A DNA stretch of 64,000 nucleotides, from NCBI GenBank assembly GCA_026008535.1, contig BRKX01000004.1, positions 36,026,501 through 36,090,500 on the forward strand, in the 5' to 3' direction. Origin of the DNA: Perilla frutescens (taxonomy: Eukaryota; Streptophyta; Magnoliopsida; Lamiales; Lamiaceae). Shown one piece after another: positions 22,776 through 35,030 of this stretch. The notes below the pieces were generated by a model, which was not told the DNA's origin, made no database searches, and saw only the letters and a program-made list of their open reading frames with translations. How positions within the stretch are numbered: the stretch's first letter is position 1; the number at the start of each line of letters is the position of its first letter. The translations under genes and the position numbers were made by a program.

Positions 22776-23853
22776 TGAAAAACTGAAAGAAATTTAAGAA
22801 GAAAACCGAGATTGATCAAAGCAGAAGTCTGAGTTAAATCAAGCTAAAGAATGATCAATCCAAAAGAAAAAAGAAAAGAAAATAAAAAAGAGAAGAAAAT
22901 AAAATAGAGAAGAAAATAAAAGAGAGAGAGAAAAGGAAAATAAAAACAAAAGAAGAAAAAAAAAAGAAAAAGAAAGAAATCCAGCAAGGGCTGAGAAAAG
23001 GAAAAAGAAAGTTGTAGCTTGATTGCTAGATCAGTTAGCAAGACAAGCAAACTAAAGATGCAGGAACTAATAAAGTTCAAAGTACTAATTGAAGAACTTC
23101 AGTCTACAGTTCGTGAGCTGAAGAAAGTACCTGCTCAAGACACCAGTTCAAAAGTGCCAACTGATCATCAAGATCAGAATGAAGTACCAGCTAAAAAATG
23201 AAGCTGAAGACTGTACCAGTTCAAGGTACAAGCTGAAGAATATGCCAGCTCAAAGTACCGGTTCTGAGAATATCAGTTGAAGATACATCAGTTCAAAATA
23301 CTAGCTGAAGAGGCATCAGTTCAGTATCCCAACTGAAGAAAGTACCAGTTCAAGAAGTTCCACCTGAAGGGACATCAGTCCAAAGTACCAGCTGAAGAAT
23401 GGACTGGTTCAACACTACCAGCTGAAGAAGATCAAACTGGAGCTCAGAAAGCATCAGGCCAGAGCCACAGAACTACCAGCTGAAGATAGTCAAAACTGAA
23501 AGCTTATAAAATGCCAACAAGATGTGCAGAACTGCCAACTGAGGAAATGTTCCAAACTAAATATCACAACTGCCAGCTGAAGTCCAGAACTGACGATGAA
23601 GATAGAAGCCGAAACTGAAATTCAAATTTCAGAGCTGCGAACATGAAGATCTTGAAGTTAATATAACCAAGATCCTAGAACAAAAGCCTGTCAGAAGAAC
23701 AAATGCAGCACAACGGCTACTTCAACAAAAATCCTCTCAACGACTTTATCTAATCAATGGATCATTTATGATCATTCATTGATCGGCAAACGGTCACAAG
23801 TCTCTCTCCTATAAAGGATGAGTAATACGACTTGTGAACAGACTTTTTGCTGA
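22776..23853 (+). repeat. LTR-like tract M with a degenerate ACCAGCTGAAGAA repeat
   Basis: Purine-rich low-complexity sequence (22800-22990) leads into about 450 bp in which ACCAGCTGAAGAA and AGTACCAGTTCAA variants recur at irregular spacing (23090-23590). A TATAAAG box lies at 23810-23816 on the plus strand, before the breakpoint with element D. Such Gln/Ser-like repeats upstream of a TATA box are familiar from LTRs of large copia elements, so I read this as a truncated plus-strand LTR. No partner LTR is in the window. The open frame at 23019-23201 is probably not a gene. Confidence 0.45.
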
Positions 23854-26389
23854 TAGAAAATCTGAGTCCGTATAACCCAAATGCACTAGACTATCAGAGC
23901 GGTATACTAACATGTAATCTCGAGTCCTTTTAAGGTACTTGAGAATATTTTTGACCGCAGTCCAGTGACCTTGTCCAGGGTTAGACTGATATCTGCTTAC
24001 TATGCCAACAACATAGCATATATCAGGCCTAGTGCACAACATGACATACATTAAGCTCCCCACAGCTGAAGCATATGGTACTTTCTTCATTTCTTCTATC
24101 TCAGACTATGTTTGGGGACACATTTCCTTGGATAGATGAATTCCATGCCTGAAAGGTATAAAACCTTTCTTGGAATCTTGCATGCCAAACCTAGCCAGTA
24201 CTGTATTGATATAAGTCACCTGGGACAGACACAACATCATTTTCTGGAGATCTCAAATGATCTTGATGCTAAGGACATGTCCGGCTTTACCCAGATCCTT
24301 CATATCGAATTGCTCAGACAACCACACCCTAATGTTCAATAACGTCTTCTTACTGTTTCCAATAAGCAGGATGTTGTCAACATAAAGTACAAGGAATACC
24401 ACCACTTTTCCGTCATATTTCTTGTACACACAGCTCTCATCCGGACTTTTTACGAATCCATATGGTTGGATAACCTTGTCAAATCGGATGTTCCAAGATC
24501 TCGATGCCTACTTAAGTCCATAAATGGATCTCTTAAGCTTGCACACCAAGTGCTCTTGACCCTTAGCAATGAATCCCTCTGGTTGCTCCATATGGATGTT
24601 TTCTTCAAGACTTCCATTTAGGAAAGCTGTCTTGACGTCCATTTGCCAAATCTCATAATCCAAATGAGCGGTAATCGATAAGAGAATCCGGATTGACTTA
24701 AGCATGGCTACCGACAAAAAGGTTTCCTCATAATCGATCTCTTCTTTCGGAGTGCACCCTTTCGCCACCAATCTTCCCTTGAAGGTTTCAACTTTCCCGT
24801 CAGGTCCTCTCTTGCGTTTGTAGACCCACTTACAGCCAATGGGTTTTACCCCATCAAGTGTTTCTACGAGCTCCCAGACTTGATTGTGATCCATAGATCT
24901 AATCTCAGATTCCATTGCAGTTTTCCAAGAATCTGCATCTTTATCTTGAACTGCCTCGTCATAGGTCCTGTGATCTAATTCATTTAGTCTATTTGGGAAA
25001 TTTGAAGCCTCTCCTAGACCAATGAATCTATCGAGTTGGCGTACAACCCTCCCATTGCGACGAGGCAGTTCTCGTACTTCTGTGACATGTTATGTAGCTT
25101 CTGGTAGTACCTCTTCTTGTACAAATGGTGTAGGATTCGACCCTTCCCCTCTTAACTCCTCAAGGACGATATGACTCCTTAGTTTGTGGTTTATGACATA
25201 GTCTTTTTCTAAGAATCGAGCATTTGTGCTGATAATGATCTTCTGATCCTTAGGGCTATAAAATAAACCACCTTTCGTTCCTCTAGGATATCCAATGAAC
25301 AACCTCACATCAGTACGAGGAGCCAGCTTATCAACTTCCTTATCCAACACATGTGTTGGGCTACCCAAAATCTGAATATGGTTTAAACTGGGCTTTCGTC
25401 CAGTCCATAGTTCTGTGGGCGTAGAAGGAACTGATTTTGATGGAACCAAGTTAAGAATGTAGGCTGCTGTTTCTAAGGCATATCCCCAGAACGAAATAGG
25501 CAACTCAGAATAACTCATCATCGATCTGACCATCTCTAACAGAGTTCTATTCATTCTCTCCGCCACCCCATTCTGCTGTGGCATTCCTGGTGCAGTCAAC
25601 TGGGATGTAATCCCATTCTCTGCTAAGTAATTCCTAAATTAGCTTGAGAGGTACTCGCCACCATGATCAGAACGTAGTGACTTGATACTTCAGTCTGTTC
25701 GTTTCTCTGCTTCCGCCTTAAACTCTTTGAATTTCTCAAAGCATTCAGACTTGCGACATAACAGATAGATGTATCCATATCTTAAGTAATCATCAATCAA
25801 AGTGATGAAATACTTGAACCCTTCCCGAGCTTGAACTGACATAGGGCCACATAGGCCAGAGTGAATCAAATCTAATAGCCCTTCAGATCGATTTCCTTTT
25901 GATTGGAAATGATGCTTAGTCATCTTACCTTCCAAACATGATTCACACAAAGGAAATGATTCCAGTACCAATGAAGACAATGGTCCATCGTTTACTAGCC
26001 TTTGTATCCTCTTAAGGTTGATGTGACCTAGCCTTAGATGCCAAAGATAGGTTTGATTCAATTCTGAAGGTTCTTTTTTTTGTTAGAGTTAATGATCGAT
26101 GTATTCAGTAGTTGTCTTTGTGTAGCGTTTTGCATTGGTTTAAGAAAGTAAAGATGTCCATCCAATGTGCCAAAACAGATAAAACGCTTACCACTAAAAA
26201 TAACAACTTTGTTATCAAAAGAAACAGAATATCCATCCATAATCAATTTAGAAACTGAAATAAGGTTTCGCCTAAAATTCGGCACATAAAGATAATATTT
26301 CAAAATCAAAGTTTTATCACTACCGAAAGGTAAAATAACATCTTCTACTGCAACAGCCGCCACTCTCATAGCGTTTCCCATGTAGACGG

Positions 26390-27431
26390 TGTAACATCCT
26401 AAATTTCACTTTTAATAGAAAAAGGGCATGTTACTCGTGTTTTTCATAAATAAAACTATTTACTTTAAATACAGCGAAAGTTTCAATCATAAATTGACAT
26501 TTAATACATAGATAAAAATAAAGTAAAATAAATATTTTCATTTAATCGTGCTTGACCATTTGACCACCACCATCACATCTTGTCCGCTCACACACTGTCC
26601 GAGCTCTTGCCTAAAAGGAAAATAAAGATTGGGGTGAGTTCCTTCAAACTCAGTGGGGAATGTCTGTTATCCAAACTATAAATTCAACAAGTAAATATGT
26701 GAAGTGATAAAATCTTTGGTCCGTAGACCAAATCCTGTAATCTGTATTTCTGATTTAGCCCTTAGGCTCAGTACTTTATAGTCCAAAAGACTTCGTACTT
26801 TATAGTCTCGAAGACTCGGTACTTTATAGTCCAGAGGACTCGGTACTGCATTTTCACTTGTACAAAAATATAGAAGAGATAACAGTAAATATTTCAACGT
26901 ATAATCCCCACCTTAACCTTGACTTGACAATTAATTGGTTAAGTCTCGGCGCACCTTGCCTTGACAAACCTAGATGAGAAGAGAGGCTCGAAAATATTTT
27001 TGAGAGGAACTTAGAATGTTTAGTGTGTGGAATAAGGTGTAGTAGTACCTCTATTTATACTAGAAATTGAAGTTTAATCATGGAAGGTTTGAAATTTGAA
27101 TTGATTTCTTTCCAAAACTTGATTTATTTGCATATGGAAATTAGGTTTAGGGTTTATGGTGTAATGGGCTCAACTAAAAGGCTTACGAAACGGGCTTAGA
27201 AATAAAATAATTATAATGACATTGGCCCAAAATAAAAATGTACATAAAATATAACTTTAATTATTTCCTTTAAAATGAAATAATTGTAACACATTTATTA
27301 GCATGTTCCACATACGTTAAAAAATTATTCTAGGTGCGACTTAGAGGACTTAATCAATTAATAGCATGCTTTAAATAATATATATTTTTTAAATCGACAT
27401 AAATAAATTAAAAAATTTACGGGGCGCTACA
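26390..27431 (-). mobile_element. Solo LTR (Ty3/gypsy type) inside element D
   Basis: The insert begins TGTAACATCC and ends GGGGCGCTACA, with 5-bp GACGG duplicated on both sides (26385-26389 and 27432-27436). The uninterrupted sequence is seen in element E near 55765. On the minus strand it starts TGTAGCGCCCC, has a TATA box TATAAATAG near 27053-27061 and ends GGATGTTACA. No internal domain is present, so it is a solo LTR left by recombination. The family is inferred from the TGTAGCGCCCC start. Confidence 0.85.
26768..26850. repeat. 24-bp tandem repeat in the solo LTR
   Basis: GTACTTTATAGTC recurs at 26771, 26795 and 26819, with a partial copy at 26843. The period is 24 bp. It lies downstream of the LTR TATA box on the minus strand. 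Confidence 0.9.
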
Positions 27432-27937
27432 GACGGTGATCTCATTCTCACTCAGCTGTCTTTTTACCAGGAACCCCTGCAAAGACATGCAAATATGATC
27501 AGTAGCTCCAGTATCTACTACCCATGACTGGGTAGAACAAGTTGCTTAACATGTTTCAACAACAAGAGTGTGAAATATACCTCTCTTCTTCTTCTTGTTA
27601 GGGCACACCGTCTTCCAGTGACCTGGTTGGCTAGACTTGAAGCACTTGGTTTTTGACTTGAACTCCTCAGGAGGAATCTTCGCCTTTGGCTTCTTCACTT
27701 TAGGCGCCACATCTGCAGCCTTCTTAGGTACATATCTCTTCTTCTTTTTCACACCCGAAGAAGACGCCCTATTTTCGGCTATGTAGACCTCAGGATTGCT
27801 CTTTTGGAGCAATTCAGTCTCCTGAAGGTCCATGAGCAGTTCAGTCAAGGTAACATCTTTCTTGATCATGTTGAAGTTCAACCTGAACTGCTCAAACTTC
27901 GAGGACAAGCTATGAAGAACGATGTCACCGGAACCCT

Positions 27938-30359
27938 AGCTCTAATTAGGGTTTTGGGACGTGAATCGGCGAACCTTCCTTCTTGGTGCTGTACTACTTT
28001 CCTTCTTTGAGTTGATCTCCGATCTTCATTCAATACAAACTATCTATTCTGAAAGGAAAAATCTAATATTTCTAGAATAAAAAAAAGGGTAAATTGGCTT
28101 AAAATACACGAACTTTGGGGTCATCTTGGTTTTTCACACGATTTTAAAAACATAGTTTCAATAACACGAACTTAACCGCTTTTTGGTTTTTCACATGATT
28201 TTTAAATTCCGGCAAGTTGAATCTGACGTGGCAGCTGGAACTGCCACGTGGCAGTCGGAGATGCCACATGTACATCTACGTGGATATCAAATTGCCTTAA
28301 AATACACAAACTTTCGACTGATTTTGGTTTTTCACACAAATTAAAAAATATCAATTTTAGTTTTTTTTTTTGTGTAATACAGAAAATTCATCGACTATTA
28401 CTATAGAGTTGTTGTAGTACACATTATGAAATATTTTGAATTTTCTTAGTTGATGCAATATATAAAATTTAGGTTCGAAAAAATTAAATAAAATAACGAT
28501 CGGACCTTTTTAGTTCTCTATTTGAAGAAAAATTTAAAAAATATGACTAAAGCTGGTGTAATGGTATACATAATTGAATTCTGAATACAACAACCATCAA
28601 ATCATAAAAAGTGGTTAATGACATATCGTATATATTGATGAATAATATTACACAGTTAATTAATTAAGTTTACAAATAAATTGATCACGTAGTAACTACA
28701 TATTAATTTTTCATATCTGTTTAATAACATATTTTGATATAACTTTATATGTTAGATAATCTCAAATTATATCAGAAGATGCTATTATACATATATGAAA
28801 AATTAATATGTAGTTACTACGTGATCAATTTATTAATAAACTCAATTAATTAATTGTGTAATATTATTCATCAACATATACGATACGTCATTGACCACTT
28901 TTTATGACTCGATGATTGTTGTATTCATAATTCAATTATGTATGCCATTACACTAGCTTAAGTCATATTATTTAAATTTTTCTTCAAATTGAAAACTAAA
29001 AAGGTCCGATAGTTATTTTATTTATTTTTTTGAACCTAAATTTTATATATTGCATCAACTAAGAAAATTCAAAATATTTCACAATGTCTACTACAACAAC
29101 TCTATAGTAATAGTCGATGAATTTTCTGTATTACACAAAAAAAAAACTAAAATTGATATTTTTTAATTTGTGTGAAAAACCAAAATCAGTCGAAAGTTTG
29201 TGTATTTTAAGGCAATTTGATATCCACGTAGATGTACGCGTGGCATCTCCGACTGCCACGAGTCAGTTCTGGCTGCCACGTCAGATTCAACTTGCCGGAA
29301 TTTGAAAATCATGTGAAAACCAAACAGAGGTTAAGTTCGTGTTATTGAAACTACATTTTTAAAATTGTGTGAAAAACCAAAATGACCCCAAAGTTCGTGT
29401 ATTTTAAGCCAATTTACCCTAAAAAAATATAACTCAAAACTCTAGTGATTTTCGAAAATCACTACTAGGTCTAACAATTTTATTTCTATTACATTAAAAC
29501 AACATAAAATAAAACCAAGACCTAATCCATGGATTTTCTCATGGATTAAAAAATCACGTAGCCAAACCGGCATACGGCCAATCATTCATTCAACATAATT
29601 TAAACATACATCACATAAATAAATGGAGCCATGATACTTCGTAAACCTGCAAACAAACACAGTCTACAAATCCAACAATCATATTTATATGATTCACATA
29701 AAATAACATATGATGACTATGCATGAATTATAATTTTGAATTATTCCAATTAATTAATTAATTAACTCGAAATTAATCACAAGATAAAATTGGATAATAA
29801 AATAATTATCCACCAATTTAAAATCTTGTATTTTTTTAAAATAGCACAAAAATAAATCTAGAAATTAATTAAAAATATCCACCAAATTTATTTAATATTT
29901 TCCAACCACCCTAATTAAATAATATTTGGATATCTTGATATAAATAAAAAATCTAATCTAAATATTCTCATAAGGACCGAAAATTGACAAGAATAAAATC
30001 TGAAAATTTGATCCACTTCAAACTCTTCCAAATTATATTCTAATTTAAATCCTTATCACAATTGGACTTTGATAATTATTTATCTATATCAAAAATTACC
30101 TTATCCAATTTTAAAACTCAAGATTTCAAAAATAATCTAAATAATAAATCTGAAAATTTAGTCCACTCCAAATATTCCAAGATTTAAAATTCTATTTTCA
30201 AATCTATTTGTATGAAAATTAGGTAAAACCAAGATATACATCAATATCAAATCTTATTCCAATAACCATAATTTTCGACCACCTTAATAAAATAAATCTG
30301 AAAATTTGATTTTCATCAAAAACTTCTCCAAATTAATTTATTAAAATCGAAAATTAACA
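27938..30359 (-). repeat. LTR-like AT-rich tract, split by a foldback element
   Basis: Outside the foldback element, this tract (27938-28077 and 29429-30359) reads on the minus strand like a copia LTR. It would start TGTTAATTTTCG at 30359, has no coding capacity and leads directly into the gag of element D. I cannot find a target duplication, a primer binding site or a partner copy, so it may be a solo LTR or D's rearranged 5' end. Repeated AATCTGAAAATTTGAT(C)CA-like blocks occur near 29998, 30150 and 30296. Confidence 0.4.
28087..29419. mobile_element. Long foldback (inverted-repeat) transposon, about 1.33 kb
   Basis: Nearly the whole element is a palindrome with arms of about 640 bp. The left starts GGGTAAATTGGCTTAAAATA and the right is its reverse complement. 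Matching continues to the centre near 28755 through CATCGACTATTACTATAGAG and GTAGTTACTACGTGATCAAT. The flanks are TAAAAAAAA (28078-28086) and TAAAAAAAT (29420-29428), an 8/9 match to a 9-bp duplication. Non-coding. Probably a non-autonomous Mutator-type foldback element. Confidence 0.85.
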
Positions 30360-30426
30360 CTGAAGTTACATAAACTGTGCGATCATGTTCATAATCATGT
30401 ACGTGTACATTGTGATGAACATTCAA

Positions 30427-31029
30427 TGTTAGAATATTAAAACAGAAAGAAAGTAAAGAACACAAGGTTGGTAACCCTGTTCGATCAACTGATCTACGTC
30501 AGGGGGACTTCACAAGTCCGTGAGAAACAGTTTACTATTCCGTTGAATGGTTACAAAGGCTATTACATGAAGACTCCCATCACTCGACCCCTTTCCTACC
30601 CGATTCAACCTCTTTCAATAAACTGAATTGTCAGCTCCTCTCACAACCTAGAATCCCTCTAGTTCCCACAGAAAATCTCTCTCGAGACTCCTTTAAGTGT
30701 GTATGAAAGTGAGTTTCAAATACAGATTAGAAACACAATGATCACGCGGATTAAACCTAGTCTACTCGAATACTATATGTTTCAAATATGAAGTCTTTTG
30801 ACTCTCAACCCTTTTCCGTATTCGTAAAACTCATGTCATTTAATCTAGTCTGATTCCCAGACTATTTATAAACAACAGCTATAACCTTAACAAGGTAATC
30901 AGAAGTCCTACTTTGACTAGGATTTAACAAGGAAAAAAATTCCTTAATTAAATCGGACATTCCTAGTTTAGATGTCTTTCTTGAATAGAACTCCTTCTTT
31001 CCTTCTTGATCTTCATCACGAACAAGACA
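30427..31029 (-). repeat. Probable 3' LTR of Sirevirus-like element G
   Basis: On the plus strand it begins TGTTAGAATATT, like the LTR of H (TGTTAGAATTAG). It ends near AAGACA at 31029, just past the third-ORF stop. On the minus strand a TATA box (TTTATAAATAG) lies near 30860-30870, followed by a leader with ACTCTCTTTT-type tracts. The right edge is uncertain because the polypurine tract is weak. Confidence 0.6.
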
Positions 31030-31033
31030 ACTT

Positions 31034-32855
31034 CTATTTTGAAACATCCATCTTGAATCTGCAGCACCAGCTCTTTGATTCCATCATGAAACATCTCTTG
31101 TAAACTCTCTGGACAACCATATATATGATCATGTTCCTGAACATGACTAAGTACATGTCTTGATCTCCAATTAGATTGGCAGCAGAATGTTCACAGTAAT
31201 GTCTAGAGAAAGGCAAGAGAGTAATGATCTTGCTGAACACGAGCTCACCATAATTGAACTGCTTTCCAGTTCCAAGGTGATACAAGAACCTCCCTTGTGC
31301 TTGAGTCACTACTGCTCTGTGCTTAATTGGTAACCAATTATGGATCAGAATTCTGAACAGAGCCCCATATTTGTGAGTCAGCTTGGAGGTAGAAATTGTC
31401 TGCAGTTGAGATGGCCATTTATTGTAGATGCCTTGGGTTAGTTCCTCAGCAACAATCCCCCAGTCATCCATTTCTTGATACTCCCCCTCAGATGAACAAC
31501 CAAAAAATTCATTAATGAGGTCAGGGAAAAACTGCAACATCTCTCCTCTAACATAGACTTTTTGAAAGTCTTCAAATTCTAGATCATCAATCTCTTTTGT
31601 CAAATTGTAGTAGAACTCAGAAATAACTTTAGGCATAAATTCTTGCACCTTCTGCACGGTTCCTAGCAACCCAACTTCCTCCAACAAGGTATACACTTCA
31701 GTAGCCAACAGTGTATCCTTGTCCACTTTCTTCTCAGAGATCATTGACCTCTGCTTCACCCTTTCCCATAATTCAACATGTTTTGATGATCAAAAGGTAG
31801 CTTGTTTAGAAGTACCTGGTACAATCTATTTGTCAACTTCAGATTCATGTTCACTAGAATATGAGTGAACATCTTCAGGAACATCTTTTGGCTAAGCAGC
31901 TTTCTTGACCTTCTTGGAAGGACCAGTTGGTTCAACAACTTTCCTCTTCTTCATTGATACAGCAGTGGATGGTGGAGTGATAGATGCTCGACTTCGGGTT
32001 ACAGGATTTCTTAGGACCAGCTGCACCATAGCAGTCGATGCTTTCTTTCTGGGAGTTTTTTTCTTGATCGGTGATCTTTCAAATGGATCATATTGAGTAG
32101 ACACGAGCAACTTCTCCTGTTGTGGAACAAGAGTCTTCTCAGTAGATTCAGAGGATGAACTCTGAATAACTTCCTTCTCTATCGGATCAGCAACTAAAGG
32201 TCTTTTAATGACCTTCTTCTTTCCTTTTGCTATAGCAGCAACAATGGCCTTCATTTTTAGGCTTAAGGGAATATCATTTTCCCTATCTTCAACATCACCT
32301 TCTGTAGTAGAAGGTTGAGTAGATGACCTCTGCATGATACTGGCTGGAGTAGATGTCTCTGCAGTACTCTTCTCTGCAACATGTTCCTCGATATGTTCAG
32401 AAACATCTTCAGGCACAACTGGATCATCTACAACGGATCCCTTCTCTTTCTGAAGGGCTTGGGCAGTAGGTGCTATGATGATTTTCTTTGATGAAGGGGC
32501 TATAGTCTTCTTTAATTTCTTGACTGCAGTTCCCTTTGTTCTTACCTTCTTTGCAGTAGCCTTCTTATTTACGTCATATGATCGAGCAGCTAACTTTTTG
32601 TTCTCCTACTTCCAAGTTTTCTTCTTATTCATCTCCGTGAAAAGTTTCAATAAATTCTTCAGTGTCTTTGCTAGATGATTCATCACGGAGCATTCTCTGT
32701 ACAGGTTTCTTGTAAGTAGATTCTCCTCGAACCTGCCTATCGAACTCATCCTCTTTATTGAATTGATCTTGAGGCTTGGAATATGAAACCTTCCCATACC
32801 TCATTCTGGGTTTCACGACCTTCTTAGGATGAACGAGTTTACGTTTAGGAGTCAT
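31034..32855 (-). pseudogene. Third ORF of Sirevirus-like element G ('putative plant transposon protein' type)
   Basis: Downstream of RNase H on the minus strand lies a separate frame starting MTPKRKLVHPKK at 32855. The N-terminal part is charged and Lys/Ser/Glu-rich with nuclear-localisation-like clusters (KKRKVVEP, KKVKKAA). The C-terminal part (about 31034-31759) is globular: FMPKVISEFYYNL, VYVRGEMLQFFPDLINEFFG, STSKLTHKYGALFRILIHNW and LYHLGTGKQFNYGELVF. This pattern is familiar from the domain annotated in plant genomes as 'putative plant transposon protein' (recognised from memory, not searched). Stops at 31892, near 31825 and near 31791, plus one frameshift in the N-terminal half, break it. 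The stops near the join are single C-to-T changes. Element H carries a homologous frame in the same place. Its function is unknown; in other Sireviruses this slot holds an env-like ORF. Confidence 0.7.
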
Positions 32856-33007
32856 TGAAAATGAATAGGTGTTTGAAAGATATGATCAGTAAGACAAAAA
32901 CAATGGCAAACAAGAGTAATTTTTCAGAAAACTCAGAAGATTTAGAGAAGAGAGAGAGATTTTTGATTTCAGAAATTTGAAAAGTGATCCTTCTGTCTTA
33001 ACGACTA

Positions 33008-33021
33008 ACATATATATAAGA
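33008..33021 (-). promoter_or_regulatory. TATA-like site between pol and the third ORF of G
   Basis: On the minus strand CTTATATATATGTT lies about 155 bp before the third-ORF ATG. It is followed by a CT-rich, leader-like tract (CTCTCTCTCTTCTCT). It may be an internal promoter for the third ORF; this is inference from sequence alone. Confidence 0.4.
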
Positions 33022-33269
33022 GAGTATTCCGTTTATAGAATAGGCTCAGGTTTCTATTAGACTAAGAAATCAGAGGGAAATCTCGGAAAATCAGAGATGA
33101 CGATTGCTCTTCAGAACTAGCCGTTGACAAAGATGTACACTGGATTTTGAATATTGTTCATGTACATCCCGAAGAACATTTTATGGAAATGTTCAGACCC
33201 TTTGTGCATGAATGGTTCTTTCCTACCGAGTATGAAATACACACACTCATACCCATCTTCTAGGTTTTA

Positions 33270-35030
33270 CTAAACCAAGAACACCCCAAGGGATGCTCTG
33301 AGTTTCTCAAATCGAGCTGCATCCAATCCCTTGGTGAATAAATCATCTAGTTGATCTTCTGTCTTTATGTGTTCAATCTTTAGCACTTCTTCTTCAACTA
33401 GCTCTCTGATGAAATGATGTCTGATGTCTATGTGTTTTGTCCTTGAATTCTGGACTGGATTCTTGGATATGTTGATGGCATTTATATTGTCACAATACAG
33501 AATAGGTGTGTCATGACTGACTTCATAGTCCTTCATTATCTGCATCATCCAGATGATCTGAGTAGAACTACTCCCTGCTGCAATGATTCAGCTTCTGCTG
33601 TGGATAATGAAATGCAGTTCTGCTTCTTACTGAGCCAAAAAACAACATTGTTTCCTAAAAAGAAGCAAGCACCTGAAGTACTTTTTTTATCATCTGGAGA
33701 TCCAGCCTAATCAGCATCACAATATGCAGTAATACTTGCATTTGTATCAGAAGTATACCATAATCCGTAGTCAGCAGTTCCATTGATGTACTTGATGATG
33801 TTCTTAACAACTTTCATGTGACTTTTCTTAGGACAAAACTGATATCTGGCACACACTCCCACACTGTATGCTATATCTGGTCTGCTTGTAGTGAGATAGA
33901 GGATACTCCCAATCATCCTTCTGTATAGAGTTTGATCAACTTCAGCTCCTCCATCATCTTTTCCAGTCTTAACTGTGGTGTTGATAGGAGTTTGTTTGAG
34001 CTTAGAATTCTCAAGCTCAAACTTTTTAACAAAGTTTCTGGCATACTTGGATTGAGAAATAAATATCCCTTCTTCTGACTGCTTTATCATGCTCGAGGAG
34101 CCTGCTTTAAGCCATACAGTGCCTTCTTTAGTTTGAACATAAACTCTAGATGATGTGAATCTTCAAATCCTTTAGGCTGTGCAACAAACACATCCTTTTT
34201 CAGAAATCCATTCAGAAAAGCACTCTTGATATCCATCTGCAGTTTAAACTTCATAATGCAAGCTATAGCTAGAAGAAGTCTGACTGATTCAATCTTTGTA
34301 ACTAGAGCAAAAGTTTCATCAAAATCTATGCCTTCAATATATGAATAGCCTTGAGCAACCAGTCTGGCTTTATTTCTTGTAATGTTTCTAGCTTCATCAG
34401 TCTTGTTCTTGAATATCCACTTGGTTCCAACAATGTTGACTCCTTCAGGTTTCTGCACCAGATCCCAAACATCATTCCTTTTGAACTATAGAAGTTCTTC
34501 TTTCATTGCCTCAATCCAGTAATCATCTTTGAGAGATTCTTAGATTTTTTGGGTTCAATCTTGGAGATGAAATAGACATAGGATATCTCATCATGCATCC
34601 TCTTTCTTAGTCTACTTCTGGTCATCATTCCTTCATGAATGTCTCCTATTACTTCTGAAATAGGATGATTCTTGATGATCTGCTTCGAAGGCTTTCTATG
34701 ATTTACTGTCTGTTCTTTAGCATCTCTGTCTGTATCATCATGAACTTTAGAATGTTCAAAGACATCAGTGTGAACATCATCTTTAAAGGTATTGACAGCA
34801 TTATCCTGGTCATCAAATCTGACATTAACTGTCTCAATGACAACCTTTGTTTCCTTGTTGTAAATCCTGTATGATTTACTATTTCTGGAGTATCCAACAA
34901 ACATCCCTTCTACACCTCTGTTGTTCATCTTGCTGAGATATTCTCTATCATTGAGAATATAGCATGAGGTTCCAAACACATGAAAGTACTTCACTGTTGG
35001 TTTTTTCTCATTCCAAATCTCATATGGTGT
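33270..35030 (-). pseudogene. Sirevirus-like element G: pol fragment (integrase end, RT, RNase H)
   Basis: Minus strand. The integrase C-terminus (TPYEIWNEKKPTVKYFHVFG) starts at the break with gypsy element I. It is followed by RT (GTKWIFKNKTDEARNITRNK, GIDFDETFALVTK, MDIKSAFLNG, KALYGLKQAPRA) and RNase H (ILYCDNINAINISKNPVQNS, RTKHIDIRHHFIREL). After QAPRA the sequence jumps straight to IKQSEEGIFISQSKYARNF, so the part of RT that carries YVDD is deleted (join at about 34090). The 33549-33706 segment is frameshifted. The RTKHIDIRHHF motif and the third ORF downstream point to the Sirevirus lineage. It cannot produce active RT. Confidence 0.88.

Larger units (their letters stand above)
23854..27937 (-). 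pseudogene. Copia element D: gag-pol relic, interrupted by a solo LTR
   Basis: Minus strand, same family as A, E and J. From high to low coordinates: gag C-terminus (FEQFRLNFNMIKKDVTLTEL, 27908) with a damaged zinc knuckle (CFKSSQPGHWKTVC, second Cys replaced by Ser); protease region; a solo LTR at 26390-27431; GAG-pre-integrase (VPNFRRNLISVSKL); integrase zinc motif (WHLRLGHINLKRIQRL, CESCLEGK) and core; RT with CKWVYKRKRGPDGK and DVKTAFLNGS; then RNase H up to YTDSDF, where tract M begins. The first catalytic Asp of integrase reads Gly (LIHSGLCGPM), where J and E keep Asp. Several stops interrupt it. No LTR of its own is attached. Confidence 0.92.

Noticed and set aside
22844..23080. 78-codon Phe/Leu-rich minus frame that could suggest a membrane peptide
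   Set aside because: It is the complement of a purine-rich low-complexity run. No real membrane protein features beyond composition.
27938..30359. Full solo LTR call for the tract around the foldback element
   Set aside because: Neither a target duplication nor a convincing CA end at the left border was found, so it is listed only as LTR-like.
31905..32678. Plus-strand Phe-rich frames opposite the G third ORF
   Set aside because: Antisense shadows of a Lys/Glu-rich coding region.
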